From the NCBI GenBank assembly GCA_017854855.1, contig JAFMGZ010000005.1, forward strand, positions 59,279-123,278: DNA of 64,000 bases, in the 5' to 3' direction. The notes under the pieces are model-generated. The model saw only the letters and a list, made by a program, of their open reading frames with translations, was not told where the DNA came from and did no database searches. Origin of the DNA: Sulfitobacter sp. Lineage in GTDB: Bacteria; Pseudomonadota; Alphaproteobacteria; Rhodobacterales; Rhodobacteraceae. The position numbers were made by a program, and so were the translations under genes. Positions 17,290 to 26,468 of this stretch are shown here, in pieces. The number at the start of each line of letters is the position of its first letter. Within the stretch, counting starts at the first letter, position 1.

Positions 17290-17424
17290 TTAGTTTTTAC
17301 GGATAACCGGTGTGCCGGAATAGACGGTTTCGTCTACCTTTACGATGATCCGGCCATCTGCCAGATCTTTTACGTAAACGCCCTGCACATACACGCAACT
17401 TCCAAGCGTAATGGTACGCAGCAT
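17290..17424 (-). CDS. Small protein, 44 aa, unknown function
   Basis: The track start at 17499 is too long; the ATG at 17424 has a strong GGGGGAGAGA Shine-Dalgarno region. The peptide MLRTITLGSCVYVQGVYVK... ends in GTPVIRKN. It has regular alternating hydrophobic residues, suggesting a small beta-barrel (LADGRIIVKVDET reads like two strands). I have the impression similar peptides occur in other Rhodobacteraceae, but cannot check. No function is assigned. It is 105 bases downstream of mutT on the same strand. Confidence 0.6.
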   Translation of the reverse strand: MLRTITLGSCVYVQGVYVKDLADGRIIVKVDETVYSGTPVIRKN

Positions 17425-17529
17425 GATCTCTCTCCCCCAAGACAGTGGGGCAATCATACTCAATTTCATGTGACTGAGCCAGATGTTTCGATTTCCCAAG
17501 TGGCGAAATTCTGTGGATAGCTTATGGGA

Positions 17530-17928
17530 TCAGAGCCAATCGCGCAGGATCGGGATCAGCGGAATATCGGCAGGCGGCATCGGATAGTCCCGCAGATCCT
17601 TGGCGAAAACCCATTTCAAGGTCTGGTTTTCCTGCGGTCTGGGTGTGCCTTCCCATTTGCGGCAGGCAAACAGAGGCATCAGCAGGTGAAAATCATCGTA
17701 GGCGTGGCTGGCAAAGGTCAGCGGGGCCAGACAGGAGGCCCAGGTGTTGATGCCCAGCTCCTCCTCCAGCTCCCTGATCAGCGCCGCTTCTGGGGTTTCG
17801 CCCTGTTCCACCTTGCCACCTGGAAATTCCCAAAGGCCAGCCATGGATTTGCCTTCGGGGCGTTGGGCAAGCAGGATGCGCCCATCGACATCGATGAGCG
17901 CAACCGCCGACACCAGAATAACCTTCAT
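17530..17928 (-). CDS. mutT: Nudix hydrolase MutT (8-oxo-dGTP diphosphatase)
   Basis: 132 residues. The Nudix box GGKVEQGETPEAALIRELEEELGI is complete (GX5EX7REUXEEXGU). The following LAPLTFASHAYDDFHLLMPLFAC and the C-terminal WVFAKDLRDYPMPPADIPLI match MutT, which hydrolyses 8-oxo-dGTP and so prevents A:T to C:G mutations. The start overlaps the argJ stop by four bases (ATGA), so mutT is translated after argJ on one transcript. Confidence 0.92.
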   Translation of the reverse strand: MKVILVSAVALIDVDGRILLAQRPEGKSMAGLWEFPGGKVEQGETPEAALIRELEEELGINTWASCLAPLTFASHAYDDFHLLMPLFACRKWEGTPRPQENQTLKWVFAKDLRDYPMPPADIPLIPILRDWL

Positions 17929-19151
17929 GAACGGTAATCTGCGTTTATTTCGATATAGCCATGGGTCAGATCACAGGTCCAAACCGTTGCTGTGCCGCTG
18001 CCGATACCCAGATCAACGCCGATCTGGATGTTTTCACCCTTCATATGGGCGGCTGCGGCCTCTTCTGAGTAATCTGGGCTGCGCCAGCCGTCTTTTGCCA
18101 CCTGAACATCGCCAAACCGGATCGACAGCCGGTCACGATCAGCATCGGCACCGGATTTCCCGATGGCCATGACGACGCGGCCCCAGTTTGGGTCTTCGCC
18201 CGCGATGGCGGTTTTGATCAGGGGTGAATTGGCAATGGCCATGCCGTGAACCTTGGCGTCTGCATCACTTGCGGCACCGGTCACCACGATTTCAACGAAT
18301 TTGCTGGCACCTTCACCGTCGCGCACGACCTGATGGGCCAGATCCAGCATGACGCCGTGCAGGGCCTGCCTGAATGCAGGGCTGTTGGTTGCATCCACAC
18401 CTGACGCCCCCGTCGCCGCAAGGATGAGGCTGTCGGAGGTTGATGTGTCGCTGTCGACGGTGATGCAATTGAATGTCTTGTCCGTCTGTGCACTGACCAT
18501 CTCTTGCAAGGTCGATTGTTCGACCTTTGCATCGGTAAAGATGTAGACCAGCATTGTCGCCATGTCGGGCGCGATCATGCCTGACCCTTTGGCGATACCG
18601 GCGATTGATACGGTCTTGCCGTCGATCTCGATCGTGGCGGATGCGCCCTTGGGGAAGGTGTCAGTGGTCATGATCGCCTTGGCGGCGGCACTGATGCCCG
18701 TGGTTTGCTGATGCGCGGCCAGATCGCCGATCACTGCCGTGACACGGTCAAACGGCAAGGGTTCGCCGATCACACCTGTGGAAGAGGTAAAGACCCGTGT
18801 CTGAGGAATGTCGCAGGTGTCTGCCACAGCCTTGGTTATGGCGGCGACTGCCTCAACCCCACTGCGGCCCGTGAAGGCGTTCGAGTTGCCGGAGTTCACC
18901 AAGATCGCAGCACCCGCATCGGATGCGCCGCCGATCTTGCTTTGACAGTCCAGAACCGGGGCGGAGCGCGTCTTTGACCGGGTAAAAACGCCAGCAATGG
19001 TGGTTCCGGGTATCAGCCGGGCCAACATGACATCTGTCCGGCCCTGATATTTTACGCCGGCTGCAGCGGTGGCAAAGCTGACCCCGTCAATGACGGGAAG
19101 TTCAGGAAAGGCCGCCGGTGCGAGAGGTGATACTTTGGTAATCGTGCCCAA
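17925..19151 (-). CDS. argJ: Bifunctional glutamate N-acetyltransferase / amino-acid N-acetyltransferase
   Basis: 408 residues. ArgJ transfers acetyl from N-acetylornithine to glutamate (and can use acetyl-CoA), the first and fifth steps of arginine synthesis. The self-cleavage site is visible in KGSGMIAPDMATML, where the threonine becomes the N-terminal nucleophile of the beta chain. Also present are NSGNSNAFTG, TVDSDTSTSDS and DPNWGRVVMAIGKSG. It is probably cotranscribed with the upstream isomerase gene (6-base gap) and mutT downstream. Confidence 0.96.
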   Translation of the reverse strand: MGTITKVSPLAPAAFPELPVIDGVSFATAAAGVKYQGRTDVMLARLIPGTTIAGVFTRSKTRSAPVLDCQSKIGGASDAGAAILVNSGNSNAFTGRSGVEAVAAITKAVADTCDIPQTRVFTSSTGVIGEPLPFDRVTAVIGDLAAHQQTTGISAAAKAIMTTDTFPKGASATIEIDGKTVSIAGIAKGSGMIAPDMATMLVYIFTDAKVEQSTLQEMVSAQTDKTFNCITVDSDTSTSDSLILAATGASGVDATNSPAFRQALHGVMLDLAHQVVRDGEGASKFVEIVVTGAASDADAKVHGMAIANSPLIKTAIAGEDPNWGRVVMAIGKSGADADRDRLSIRFGDVQVAKDGWRSPDYSEEAAAAHMKGENIQIGVDLGIGSGTATVWTCDLTHGYIEINADYRS

Positions 19152-19157
19152 TTTGCG

Positions 19158-20006
19158 TTACTCCAACCAATCAAGGTTTTTCAAAAGTGAGGGATCGATG
19201 CCTTCTGATCCGCTGCGATCCACATTAGCGGCTGCAGTGATATCCTCAATCGTGGTTTGTGCCAGTATTTGACGAAGTTGCAGTTCCAGTTCCTCGCGGA
19301 CCTCTTCCAGAGCGGGCGCTTGGGTCTTGCGGGTCTCGTTCAGTTTGATCACATGCCAGCCAAACTGTGTCTCTACCGGATCGGACACGGCACCGGGGGC
19401 CAAGGCAACGACCGCTTCCTCAAAAGAGGGGACCATCATGCCCTTGCCGAACCAGCCCAGCGATCCGCCGCCGGGACCAGAGGGGCCTGTCGACCGTTCG
19501 CGGGCCATTTTAGCAAAATCCGCCCCATTGGCGAGCTCTTCCTTGATGGCATTTGCCTCTTCTTGCGTTTCGACCAGAATATGGGAGGCGTTGTATTCAT
19601 CGCCTGCGTCCTGACCGGCGTATTGTTCCTCATAGGCGTTCAGGACCGTGGTTTCGTCCAGCGGGGCGGACATGACCTTTTCAAGGACTTCGGCAGCCGT
19701 CAGCGACCGGGTCTCGTTGTCCAGTGACAGGACCGCGCGTGCAGGCAGATCACCCTCAAAGGAATCGGCAAGGGCCGTTTGCTGAACCAATTGGTCGAGG
19801 ATGCCTGCGAACAGCACTTCGTCAGGCAGTTGCTGATATTGTTCCGGCAGACTGGCCCGTGCCACGATCATATGGCCCAAGGTGATGTCGGTGCCATTTA
19901 CGGTTGCAACGACCGTATCGCGGTTTGGTGTGTCCTGTGCCACCACAGGAAGCGCCAAAATCACGCTGAATGCCGCTGATGCCAGAAATGTGAGGGGTTT
20001 TTGCAT
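19158..20006 (-). CDS. Periplasmic parvulin-type peptidyl-prolyl isomerase
   Basis: 282 residues with a signal peptide (cut after LPVVAQ). An N-terminal SurA-like chaperone region is followed by a PpiC domain at about 135-230: ASHILVETQEEANAI, STGPSGPGGGSLGWFGKGMMVPSFEEAV and VSDPVETQFGWHVIKL are standard parvulin blocks. It should help outer-membrane or periplasmic proteins fold. It is divergent from secA, a pairing that makes sense for protein export. Confidence 0.9.
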   Translation of the reverse strand: MQKPLTFLASAAFSVILALPVVAQDTPNRDTVVATVNGTDITLGHMIVARASLPEQYQQLPDEVLFAGILDQLVQQTALADSFEGDLPARAVLSLDNETRSLTAAEVLEKVMSAPLDETTVLNAYEEQYAGQDAGDEYNASHILVETQEEANAIKEELANGADFAKMARERSTGPSGPGGGSLGWFGKGMMVPSFEEAVVALAPGAVSDPVETQFGWHVIKLNETRKTQAPALEEVREELELQLRQILAQTTIEDITAAANVDRSGSEGIDPSLLKNLDWLE

Positions 20007-20045
20007 GGAATGTCCTATCGTTCGACCCTGTCTCGGGCTGCTACA

Positions 20046-20087
20046 TTGACAGCCTTTGGTGCGGCCCTTACATCGCCCTTAAGGGCG
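20046..20087 (+). promoter_or_regulatory. Candidate secA promoter with an adjacent palindrome
   Basis: TTGACA (20046-20051), 17-base spacer, TACATC (20069-20074). A perfect 14-base palindrome CGCCCTTAAGGGCG (20074-20087) covers the expected transcription start and may be an operator. The -10 is a weak match. Confidence 0.4.
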
Positions 20088-20182
20088 CACGCTGAGGCCA
20101 TGTTCAGCCATCTATCTATGGGCTGAGCCCGCGCTGGGCAAGCAGATGAGCGCAGACAATCAAAACTTCGGCTGGAGAGCAC

Positions 20183-22885
20183 ATGCTGGGTATCGGAACA
20201 ATCGCCAAAAAAGTTTTTGGCACGCCAAATGATCGACGGATCAAGGCTGTACGTCCTCTTGTTGAGCAGATCAATGCGCTGGAGCCGGACTTTGAAAAGC
20301 TGAGCGATGAAGGTCTGAAAGACAAGACCAAGGCGCTGGCCAAACGGGCGTCAGAGGGTGAAAGCCTGGATGATCTGTTGCCAGAAGCATTCGCCAACTG
20401 CCGGGAGGCCGCGCGTCGGACCCTGGGCTTGCGGGCATTTGACACACAGATGATGGCGGCGATTTTCCTGCACAAAGGCAATATTTCAGAGCAGAAGACC
20501 GGTGAGGGCAAAACCCTGACCGCCGCGCTGGCCGCCTATCTGAACGCGCTGACCGGCAAGGGCGTGCATGTTGTGACCGTGAACGAATACCTCGTTCAGC
20601 GTGACGCAGACTGGATGGGCAAGGTTTTTGCCGCACTTGGCATGACCACAGGTGCCGCGATTTCGGGCATGGACACCCAGCAAAAGCGTGCCGCCTATGA
20701 CTGTGACATCACCTATGCGACGAACAATGAGCTGGGATTTGACTATCTGCGCGACAACATGAAGTCGAACCTGGATGAAATCCTGCAAAAGCACCACAAC
20801 TTTGCCATCGTGGACGAAGTCGACAGCATCTTGATCGATGAGGCGCGTACACCGCTGATCATCTCTGGCCCGGCGCAGGACCGGTCTGACATGTATGTCA
20901 CCATCGACAAGCTGATCCCCGAGCTGAGCGATGAACATTTCGAGTTGGACGAAAAAACCCGTAACGTGACCTTTACCGATGAGGGCAACGAGTTTCTGGA
21001 AGAGCTGCTGCGTCAAAGCGGTTTGATGGAAGAGGGTCAGTCGCTTTATGACCCGGAAAGCACGACCATCGTGCACCACGTCAATCAGGGCCTTCGTGCG
21101 CACAAGCTGTTCATGAAGGACAAGGATTACATCGTGCGTGACGGTGAAATCATGCTGATCGACGAATTTACCGGACGGATGATGCAGGGCCGCCGCCTGT
21201 CTGACGGTTTGCATCAGGCGATCGAGGCAAAGGAAGGCACGAAGATCATGCCTGAAAACGTCACGCTCGCTTCTGTGACGTTCCAGAACTACTTCCGCCT
21301 GTATGACAAGCTGGCCGGGATGACAGGTACCGCACTGACAGAAGCCGAAGAATTCGGCGAGATTTACGGCTTGGGCGTGGTCGAGATTCCGACAAACGTG
21401 CCGATTGCGCGTATCGACGAAGATGATGCCGTCTACCGGACTGTCGGCGAGAAATACAAAGCGATGATCGAAAAGGCGAAAGAGGCGAATGCCAAGGGTC
21501 AGCCTTGTCTGATCGGCACCACCTCGATCGAGAAATCCGAACAGTTGAGCCAGATGCTGACTGCTGAAGGGATCAAGCACAATGTGTTGAACGCCCGCCA
21601 GCACGAGCAGGAAGCGCAGATCATTGCAGACGCCGGTAAACTGGGTGCCGTGACAATCGCGACCAACATGGCCGGTCGGGGTACCGACATTCAGCTGGGC
21701 GGTAACGTGGACCTCAAGGTGCTTGAGGCGCTGGATGCTGATCCGGATGCCGATCCATCCGCGCTGCGCGCCCGCATAGAGGCAGAACATGCAGATGAGC
21801 GCCAAAAGGTGCTGGAGGCCGGTGGCCTGTATGTTCTGGCATCAGAGCGCCACGAAAGCCGCCGGATCGACAACCAGTTGCGAGGCCGTTCGGGCCGTCA
21901 GGGTGACCCGGGGCGCACGTCCTTTTTCCTGTCATTGGAAGACGACCTGATGCGCATTTTCGGGTCCGAGCGTCTGGACAAGGTGCTGACCTCACTTGGT
22001 CTTCAGGAGGGTGAGGCGATCATTCACCCCTGGGTCAACAAATCGCTGGAACGTGCGCAGGCCAAGGTTGAGGGCCGTAACTTTGACATCCGCAAACAGT
22101 TGCTGAAATTCGATGACGTGATGAACGAGCAGCGCAAGGTCATCTTTGGTCAGCGCCGCGACATCATGGAATCGGATGATCTGTCCGAGATCACGACAGA
22201 CATGCGCCAGCAGGTCATCGACGATCTGATCGACATTTACATGCCGCCCAAGACCTATGCCGATCAATGGGACACAAAGGGGTTCCATGAGGCGGTGATA
22301 GAGAGCCTGAACATGAACCTGCCCATCGTGGAGTGGTGTGAAGAAGAAGGCGTAGATGAAGAGATCATTCGCGAACGCCTGAACGAGGCTGTTGAAAAGC
22401 TGATGGCCGAAAAGACAGAGGTGTTTGGCGAAGAGAACATGCGCAACATCGAAAAGCAGTTGTTGCTGCAAGCCATTGACACCAAGTGGCGCGATCACCT
22501 GATGACGCTGGAACATCTGCGTTCTGTGGTGGGGTTCCGTGGCTATGCCCAGCGTGATCCGCTGAATGAATACAAGAACGAATCCTTCCAGTTGTTCGAA
22601 AGCATGCTTGATTCCCTGCGTCAGGAAGTGACCCAGAAGCTGGCACAGATCCAGCCGATTTCCGAAGAAGAACGCGCGGCGATGATGGCTGAAATTGCGG
22701 CCCGTCAGGCTGCCCTGTCTGCCGCGGCCAACCCGCCGCAGCAGATGCAGGCTGAGGCTTCTGGCGAGGCGGCTGCCGGGTTTGATGAAAATGACCCCGC
22801 CACATGGGGCAATCCCGGCCGAAACGAGGCCTGCCCCTGCGGTTCTGGAAAGAAATTCAAGCACTGCCACGGACGCCTGTCCTAA
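20183..22885 (+). CDS. secA: Preprotein translocase ATPase SecA
   Basis: 900 residues, full length. Motor motifs are visible: Walker A region [16 protein letters not shown] near 105, [20 protein letters not shown] (DEAD-type) near 210, [14 protein letters not shown] near 495, and [12 protein letters not shown]. The C-terminus has the SecB/phospholipid-binding zinc motif [14 protein letters not shown]. SecA drives unfolded precursors through SecYEG. It starts 176 bases from the divergent isomerase gene. Confidence 0.98.
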   Translation: MLGIGTIAKKVFGTPNDRRIKAVRPLVEQINALEPDFEKLSDEGLKDKTKALAKRASEGESLDDLLPEAFANCREAARRTLGLRAFDTQMMAAIFLHKGNISEQKTGEGKTLTAALAAYLNALTGKGVHVVTVNEYLVQRDADWMGKVFAALGMTTGAAISGMDTQQKRAAYDCDITYATNNELGFDYLRDNMKSNLDEILQKHHNFAIVDEVDSILIDEARTPLIISGPAQDRSDMYVTIDKLIPELSDEHFELDEKTRNVTFTDEGNEFLEELLRQSGLMEEGQSLYDPESTTIVHHVNQGLRAHKLFMKDKDYIVRDGEIMLIDEFTGRMMQGRRLSDGLHQAIEAKEGTKIMPENVTLASVTFQNYFRLYDKLAGMTGTALTEAEEFGEIYGLGVVEIPTNVPIARIDEDDAVYRTVGEKYKAMIEKAKEANAKGQPCLIGTTSIEKSEQLSQMLTAEGIKHNVLNARQHEQEAQIIADAGKLGAVTIATNMAGRGTDIQLGGNVDLKVLEALDADPDADPSALRARIEAEHADERQKVLEAGGLYVLASERHESRRIDNQLRGRSGRQGDPGRTSFFLSLEDDLMRIFGSERLDKVLTSLGLQEGEAIIHPWVNKSLERAQAKVEGRNFDIRKQLLKFDDVMNEQRKVIFGQRRDIMESDDLSEITTDMRQQVIDDLIDIYMPPKTYADQWDTKGFHEAVIESLNMNLPIVEWCEEEGVDEEIIRERLNEAVEKLMAEKTEVFGEENMRNIEKQLLLQAIDTKWRDHLMTLEHLRSVVGFRGYAQRDPLNEYKNESFQLFESMLDSLRQEVTQKLAQIQPISEEERAAMMAEIAARQAALSAAANPPQQMQAEASGEAAAGFDENDPATWGNPGRNEACPCGSGKKFKHCHGRLS

Positions 22886-22987
22886 GAGTTGACTTTGTTT
22901 TGCCTTGTTTTGTCCCAATCTGGGTCAAACCAAGGCCCTGTTTGCACGCGATAGATGTCTGGATGATTCCGTTGAAGGGACTGCCAG

Positions 22988-23986
22988 ATGTTGCGTTCGA
23001 AAGAGATAATGACTGCCGCCTTTGCCTTGGTTACGGCCTTGGGCATCGGCTATGTGATGCAGAAATCGGAAACGGCGCACCGATATTACGGGTCTAGCGG
23101 CGACCCTATCCCGCTGTCCCAGATGCCTATTCTGGATGACGGCGGACCAGCCAACGAAATGCTGGACGTGCAGGAAATCACCCTGACGTCAGCAGAAATG
23201 ATGACCGGCTTCACGCTGCCTGTTGCAGACACGCAGGTTGTGACCATCGCTGCCCCGGCAAGCGTTCTGGAAGAACCTGTCGTGCCTGAGGCCGCTGTCG
23301 AACCCGCCTGTGACATCGTTGCAGATGCACGCCCTGTCGCCGCAGCGATGGTGAATTTGACCCTGTCTGCACCCTGTCTGCCCAACGAAAGGATCACCGT
23401 GCACCACAATGGCATGATCTTTACGGAAACCACATCGCGCAGTGGAACGCTTGATCTGCGGGTTCCTGCCTTGGCGCAAGAGGCCGTGTTCATTCTGGCC
23501 TTTGCCAATGGCGATGGCGCTGTGGCACAGACCACTGTCGAGGAATTGCAGGACTATGACCGTGTGGTTCTGCAATGGGCCGGTGATACCGGTTTTCAAA
23601 TTCATGCACGTGAATTCGGTGCCGATTATGGCACGGCGGGTCACATCTGGGACGGTGCGCCGGGCGATATTCTGGCGACCATCTCTGGCGAAAGCGGCGT
23701 GATGATCCGATACGGTGATGTCACGGCGGCAGAGCCTCTCTTGGCCGAGGTCTATAGTTTCCCTAAAGGGTTCAATACGCGTGACGGCAGCATCGCCCTG
23801 TCGGTCGAATCTGAGGTAACCGAAGCCAATTGCGGCCTTGAAGTCGAAGCGCAGACCCTTGAGATTGCTCCAGACGGTCAGGTGAAAACACAGAATTTGA
23901 CACTGGCAGTGCCTGATTGCGACGCCAAAGGTAGCTTTCTGGTGTTGAATAATCTGCTCGCAGACCTGAAAGTCGCAGGCATGTAA
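22988..23986 (+). CDS. Membrane-anchored or secreted protein of unknown function
   Basis: 332 residues. A hydrophobic N-terminal segment (TAAFALVTALGIGYVM) can act as anchor or signal. A Pro/Val/Glu-rich linker to about residue 105 leads to a domain containing CDIVADARPVAAAMVNLTLSAPCLPNERITVHHNGMIFTE, which reads as beta strands. Two cysteine pairs suggest an oxidised, periplasmic domain. The start has AAGGGA upstream. It is followed after 17 bases by the phosphate-binding/OmpA fusion gene and is probably cotranscribed with it. I recognise no family. Confidence 0.7.
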   Translation: MLRSKEIMTAAFALVTALGIGYVMQKSETAHRYYGSSGDPIPLSQMPILDDGGPANEMLDVQEITLTSAEMMTGFTLPVADTQVVTIAAPASVLEEPVVPEAAVEPACDIVADARPVAAAMVNLTLSAPCLPNERITVHHNGMIFTETTSRSGTLDLRVPALAQEAVFILAFANGDGAVAQTTVEELQDYDRVVLQWAGDTGFQIHAREFGADYGTAGHIWDGAPGDILATISGESGVMIRYGDVTAAEPLLAEVYSFPKGFNTRDGSIALSVESEVTEANCGLEVEAQTLEIAPDGQVKTQNLTLAVPDCDAKGSFLVLNNLLADLKVAGM

Positions 23987-24003
23987 CGAGCGTTTGGGGT
24001 CCC

Positions 24004-25563
24004 ATGATCTTTTTGAGGCGTGCGGCGGTTTCCGCCGCACTTTTTATGTTTTCAGTTTTGGGTGCCACGGCACAGGATGTCACGCTGACCTCTCGCGATG
24101 GCAAGGTTGAACTGAGCGGTATGCTGTTGGGTTTTGATGGCGAATTTTATCGCCTTCAAACGGAATACGGGGAATTGACGGTAGATGGTTCAGGTGTGTC
24201 CTGCATCGGGCCGGGCTGTCCGAACCTTCAGGATTATATAGCCGAGATAGAGATGTCAGGCTCTGCCACGATGGGGGCGGTTCTGATGCCGGCGCTGGTC
24301 AACGCCTATGCCGCCCGCAACGGATATGCGTTGGAACGTGAAGATGTGGATGCCACGCGTTTCGTGCTGTCGCTGAGGCGGAATGATACGGGCAAATTGG
24401 CCGCCCGTTTCGGGTTTCGGGCCAGCAATACGGACGAAGGTTTTGCCGATCTGCTGGCCGATGAAGCAGATGTCGTGATGGCGCTGCGCGAAATCAGGCC
24501 GGAAGAACGGCAGAATGCCCGCGCGGCTGGCATGGGTGATCTGACAGGGCCGAACCGAAGCCGTGTTTTGGCGCTGGATGCGGTTGTGCCTGTTGTGGCG
24601 CTTGGCAATCCGGTCAAGAGCATCTCACCTCTGACCTTGGCAAAGGTATTTGCCGGGGAGATCACCAACTGGAAAGACCTGGGCGGAGCGGATGCGCCGA
24701 TCGAATTGCATCTACCCGATCCAGCAAGCGGTCTACTGCAGGCCATCGAAGATCAGGTGATGACGCCCGCGCAATTGTCGCTGTCGGATGCAGCCATCCG
24801 GCATCCTGCCCCAGAAAGCATTGCCGATGCGGTGGCGCGCGATACGCTGGCGCTGGGCATCACCAGCTACGCAGAGCGGCGCAATACCCGGGTGCTGACC
24901 CTTGGCGGTACCTGCGGTTTTGCCTTGGACGCGTCGCGCCGCACGATAAAGACCGAGGATTATCCACTGACCGCGCCGATGTTCCTATATTTTCCGGCCC
25001 GCCGGTTGCCGCTGGTCGCGCGGGAATTTCTGGCCTTTACCCGTGGTCCCGGCGCACAGAATGTCATTCGTCGCGCCGGTTTTGTCGATCAGGCCCCCGA
25101 AGAAATCACGATAGAGCAGCAAGGCAACCGTTTTGCGAATGCGATCACGGTGGCGGGTGCCGAAATCCCGCTGGAAGAACTGCAAAGAATGACAGCGACA
25201 TTGTCCCCGATGGCGCGGCTGACGACCTCTTTTCGGTTCGAAGCTGGATCAATCCGTCTGGATGCGCAATCGCGGTCGAATGTGCAGCAATTGGCCCGTG
25301 CGTTGGAGCAGGGTCAATATGACGCCCGCAAGCTGTTGTTTGTCGGGTTCAGCGATGGTCAGGGCGCGGCAACGCCGAACCGTGATATCGCGCTGCGCCG
25401 CGCCGAGGCGGTGATGCGGGCGGTTGGTGCGGCAGCGATCACCGCCAATCTGGAACGTGTCGATATCGGCGTTGACGCCTTTGGAGAGGCGATGCCGATG
25501 GCCTGTGACGACACCAGCTGGGGCCGGCAAGCCAACAGGCGGGTAGAAGTCTGGGTCAGGTAG
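24004..25563 (+). CDS. PstS-like phosphate-binding domain fused to OmpA-like domain
   Basis: 519 residues with a signal peptide (ends ATAQ). Residues about 80-350 look like a PstS-type periplasmic binding protein: EIEMSGSATMGAVLMPALVNAYAARNGY, ALDAVVPVVALGNPVKSISPLTLAKVFAGEITNWKDLGG, and FLYFPARRLPLVAREFLAF. Residues about 400-519 are an OmpA C-terminal domain (LDAQSRSNVQQLARAL, VGFSDGQGAATPNRDIALRRAEAV, PMACDDTSWGRQANRRVEVWV). OmpA domains hold peptidoglycan. The fusion suggests a wall-tethered ligand sensor or scaffold rather than a free transport protein. Confidence 0.82.
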   Translation: MIFLRRAAVSAALFMFSVLGATAQDVTLTSRDGKVELSGMLLGFDGEFYRLQTEYGELTVDGSGVSCIGPGCPNLQDYIAEIEMSGSATMGAVLMPALVNAYAARNGYALEREDVDATRFVLSLRRNDTGKLAARFGFRASNTDEGFADLLADEADVVMALREIRPEERQNARAAGMGDLTGPNRSRVLALDAVVPVVALGNPVKSISPLTLAKVFAGEITNWKDLGGADAPIELHLPDPASGLLQAIEDQVMTPAQLSLSDAAIRHPAPESIADAVARDTLALGITSYAERRNTRVLTLGGTCGFALDASRRTIKTEDYPLTAPMFLYFPARRLPLVAREFLAFTRGPGAQNVIRRAGFVDQAPEEITIEQQGNRFANAITVAGAEIPLEELQRMTATLSPMARLTTSFRFEAGSIRLDAQSRSNVQQLARALEQGQYDARKLLFVGFSDGQGAATPNRDIALRRAEAVMRAVGAAAITANLERVDIGVDAFGEAMPMACDDTSWGRQANRRVEVWVR

Positions 25564-25574
25564 CGACGGGCAGG

Positions 25575-25592
25575 GCGTTTTTCGCAAAACGC
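25575..25592. terminator. Hairpin between convergent genes
   Basis: GCGTTTT-TCGC-AAAACGC, 7-bp stem with a 4-base loop, between the OmpA-fusion stop and the radC stop. No long T-run follows. Confidence 0.45.
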
Positions 25593-25593
25593 T

Positions 25594-26343
25594 TCAGAGG
25601 TATCCTTCTGATTTGAAACTGAGTTCGGTTGATTTTCCGATAATCAGATGATCATGCAAGGTCAGGCCCAAGGCATCGCAGGCCGCCGCAACCCGGGCGG
25701 TCATTTCGATGTCAGAGGCGGACGGTGTCGGGTCGCCCGACGGGTGATTATGCACCAGAATAAGCGCTGATGCGTTGAGTTCCAGCGCCCGCTTTGCCAC
25801 CTCGCGGGGGTAGACGGGCACGTGATCAACAGTGCCCTTGCCCTGTTCCTCATCTGCGATCAGCACATTCTTGCGATCTAGATAGAGCACGCGAAACTGT
25901 TCGGTTTCACGGTGCGCCATGGTGGTGTGGCAGTAGTCGATCAAGGCGTCCCAGCTTGAGACGACATGGCGCTGAAGCACCTTGGCACGGGCCAGACGTT
26001 GCGCTGCGGCCTCAACCACCTTGAGTTCAACAATGACCGCGTCGCCGACACCGCTGACATCCCTCAACCGCATCTCGGAGGCCGAGATGACGCGGTTGAA
26101 GTCGCCGAATTGATCCATCAAAGCGCGGGCCAGCGGTTTCACATCGCGGCGCGGAATGGCGCGGAACAGGACCAGTTCCAGCAGTTCGTAATCTGGCATG
26201 GCACCGGGCCCACCAGCCATGAAACGGGCACGCAGGCGCTGCCGATGATCGCGAATATAGGAAGGTTGTTTGCCGGGGGTGCCGCCCGCTTGGGGTGTTT
26301 CGTCCAGCAGAAAGGGCAGGGGTTGTTCGTTGAATGCTGTCAT
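25594..26343 (-). CDS. radC: RadC/JAB-domain protein
   Basis: 249 residues. N-terminal helix-hairpin-helix region (MRLRDVSGVGDAVIVEL near 95), then the JAMM metal motif HNHPSGDPTPSASDIEMT near 203. RadC was named for DNA repair, but that role is doubtful; JAB metalloprotease-like activity is suspected. It lies downstream of dnaJ on the same strand, separated by a REP-like pair. Ribosome binding is unclear because GAGGG lies too close to the ATG. Confidence 0.92.
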   Translation of the reverse strand: MTAFNEQPLPFLLDETPQAGGTPGKQPSYIRDHRQRLRARFMAGGPGAMPDYELLELVLFRAIPRRDVKPLARALMDQFGDFNRVISASEMRLRDVSGVGDAVIVELKVVEAAAQRLARAKVLQRHVVSSWDALIDYCHTTMAHRETEQFRVLYLDRKNVLIADEEQGKGTVDHVPVYPREVAKRALELNASALILVHNHPSGDPTPSASDIEMTARVAAACDALGLTLHDHLIIGKSTELSFKSEGYL

Positions 26344-26386
26344 GCCCTCAAAGTGGCGCTATGACGGTTAGCATTCAGTTAATGCC

Positions 26387-26467
26387 GGTGGGTGGGCGAT
26401 GCGCCCACCTTACTTTTGCAGGACATCGAATGTTGAGAGTGTAAGGTGGGCGCATCGCCCACCCGCC
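26387..26467. repeat. REP-like inverted pair (BIME-like element)
   Basis: Two copies of GGGTGGGCGATGCGCCCACC plus TTAC face each other: 26390-26413 and, inverted, 26441-26464, a perfect 24-base match (26 of 27 if extended). Each copy is itself a hairpin, GGTGGGCG-ATG-CGCCCACC. The block begins two bases after the dnaJ stop and ends before radC. It resembles REP/BIME elements mobilised by RAYT transposases. Confidence 0.85.
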
Positions 26468-26468
26468 C

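Noticed and set aside
26387-26467. CRISPR repeat pair
   Set aside because: Only two copies, in inverted orientation, each self-complementary; a REP-type element explains it.
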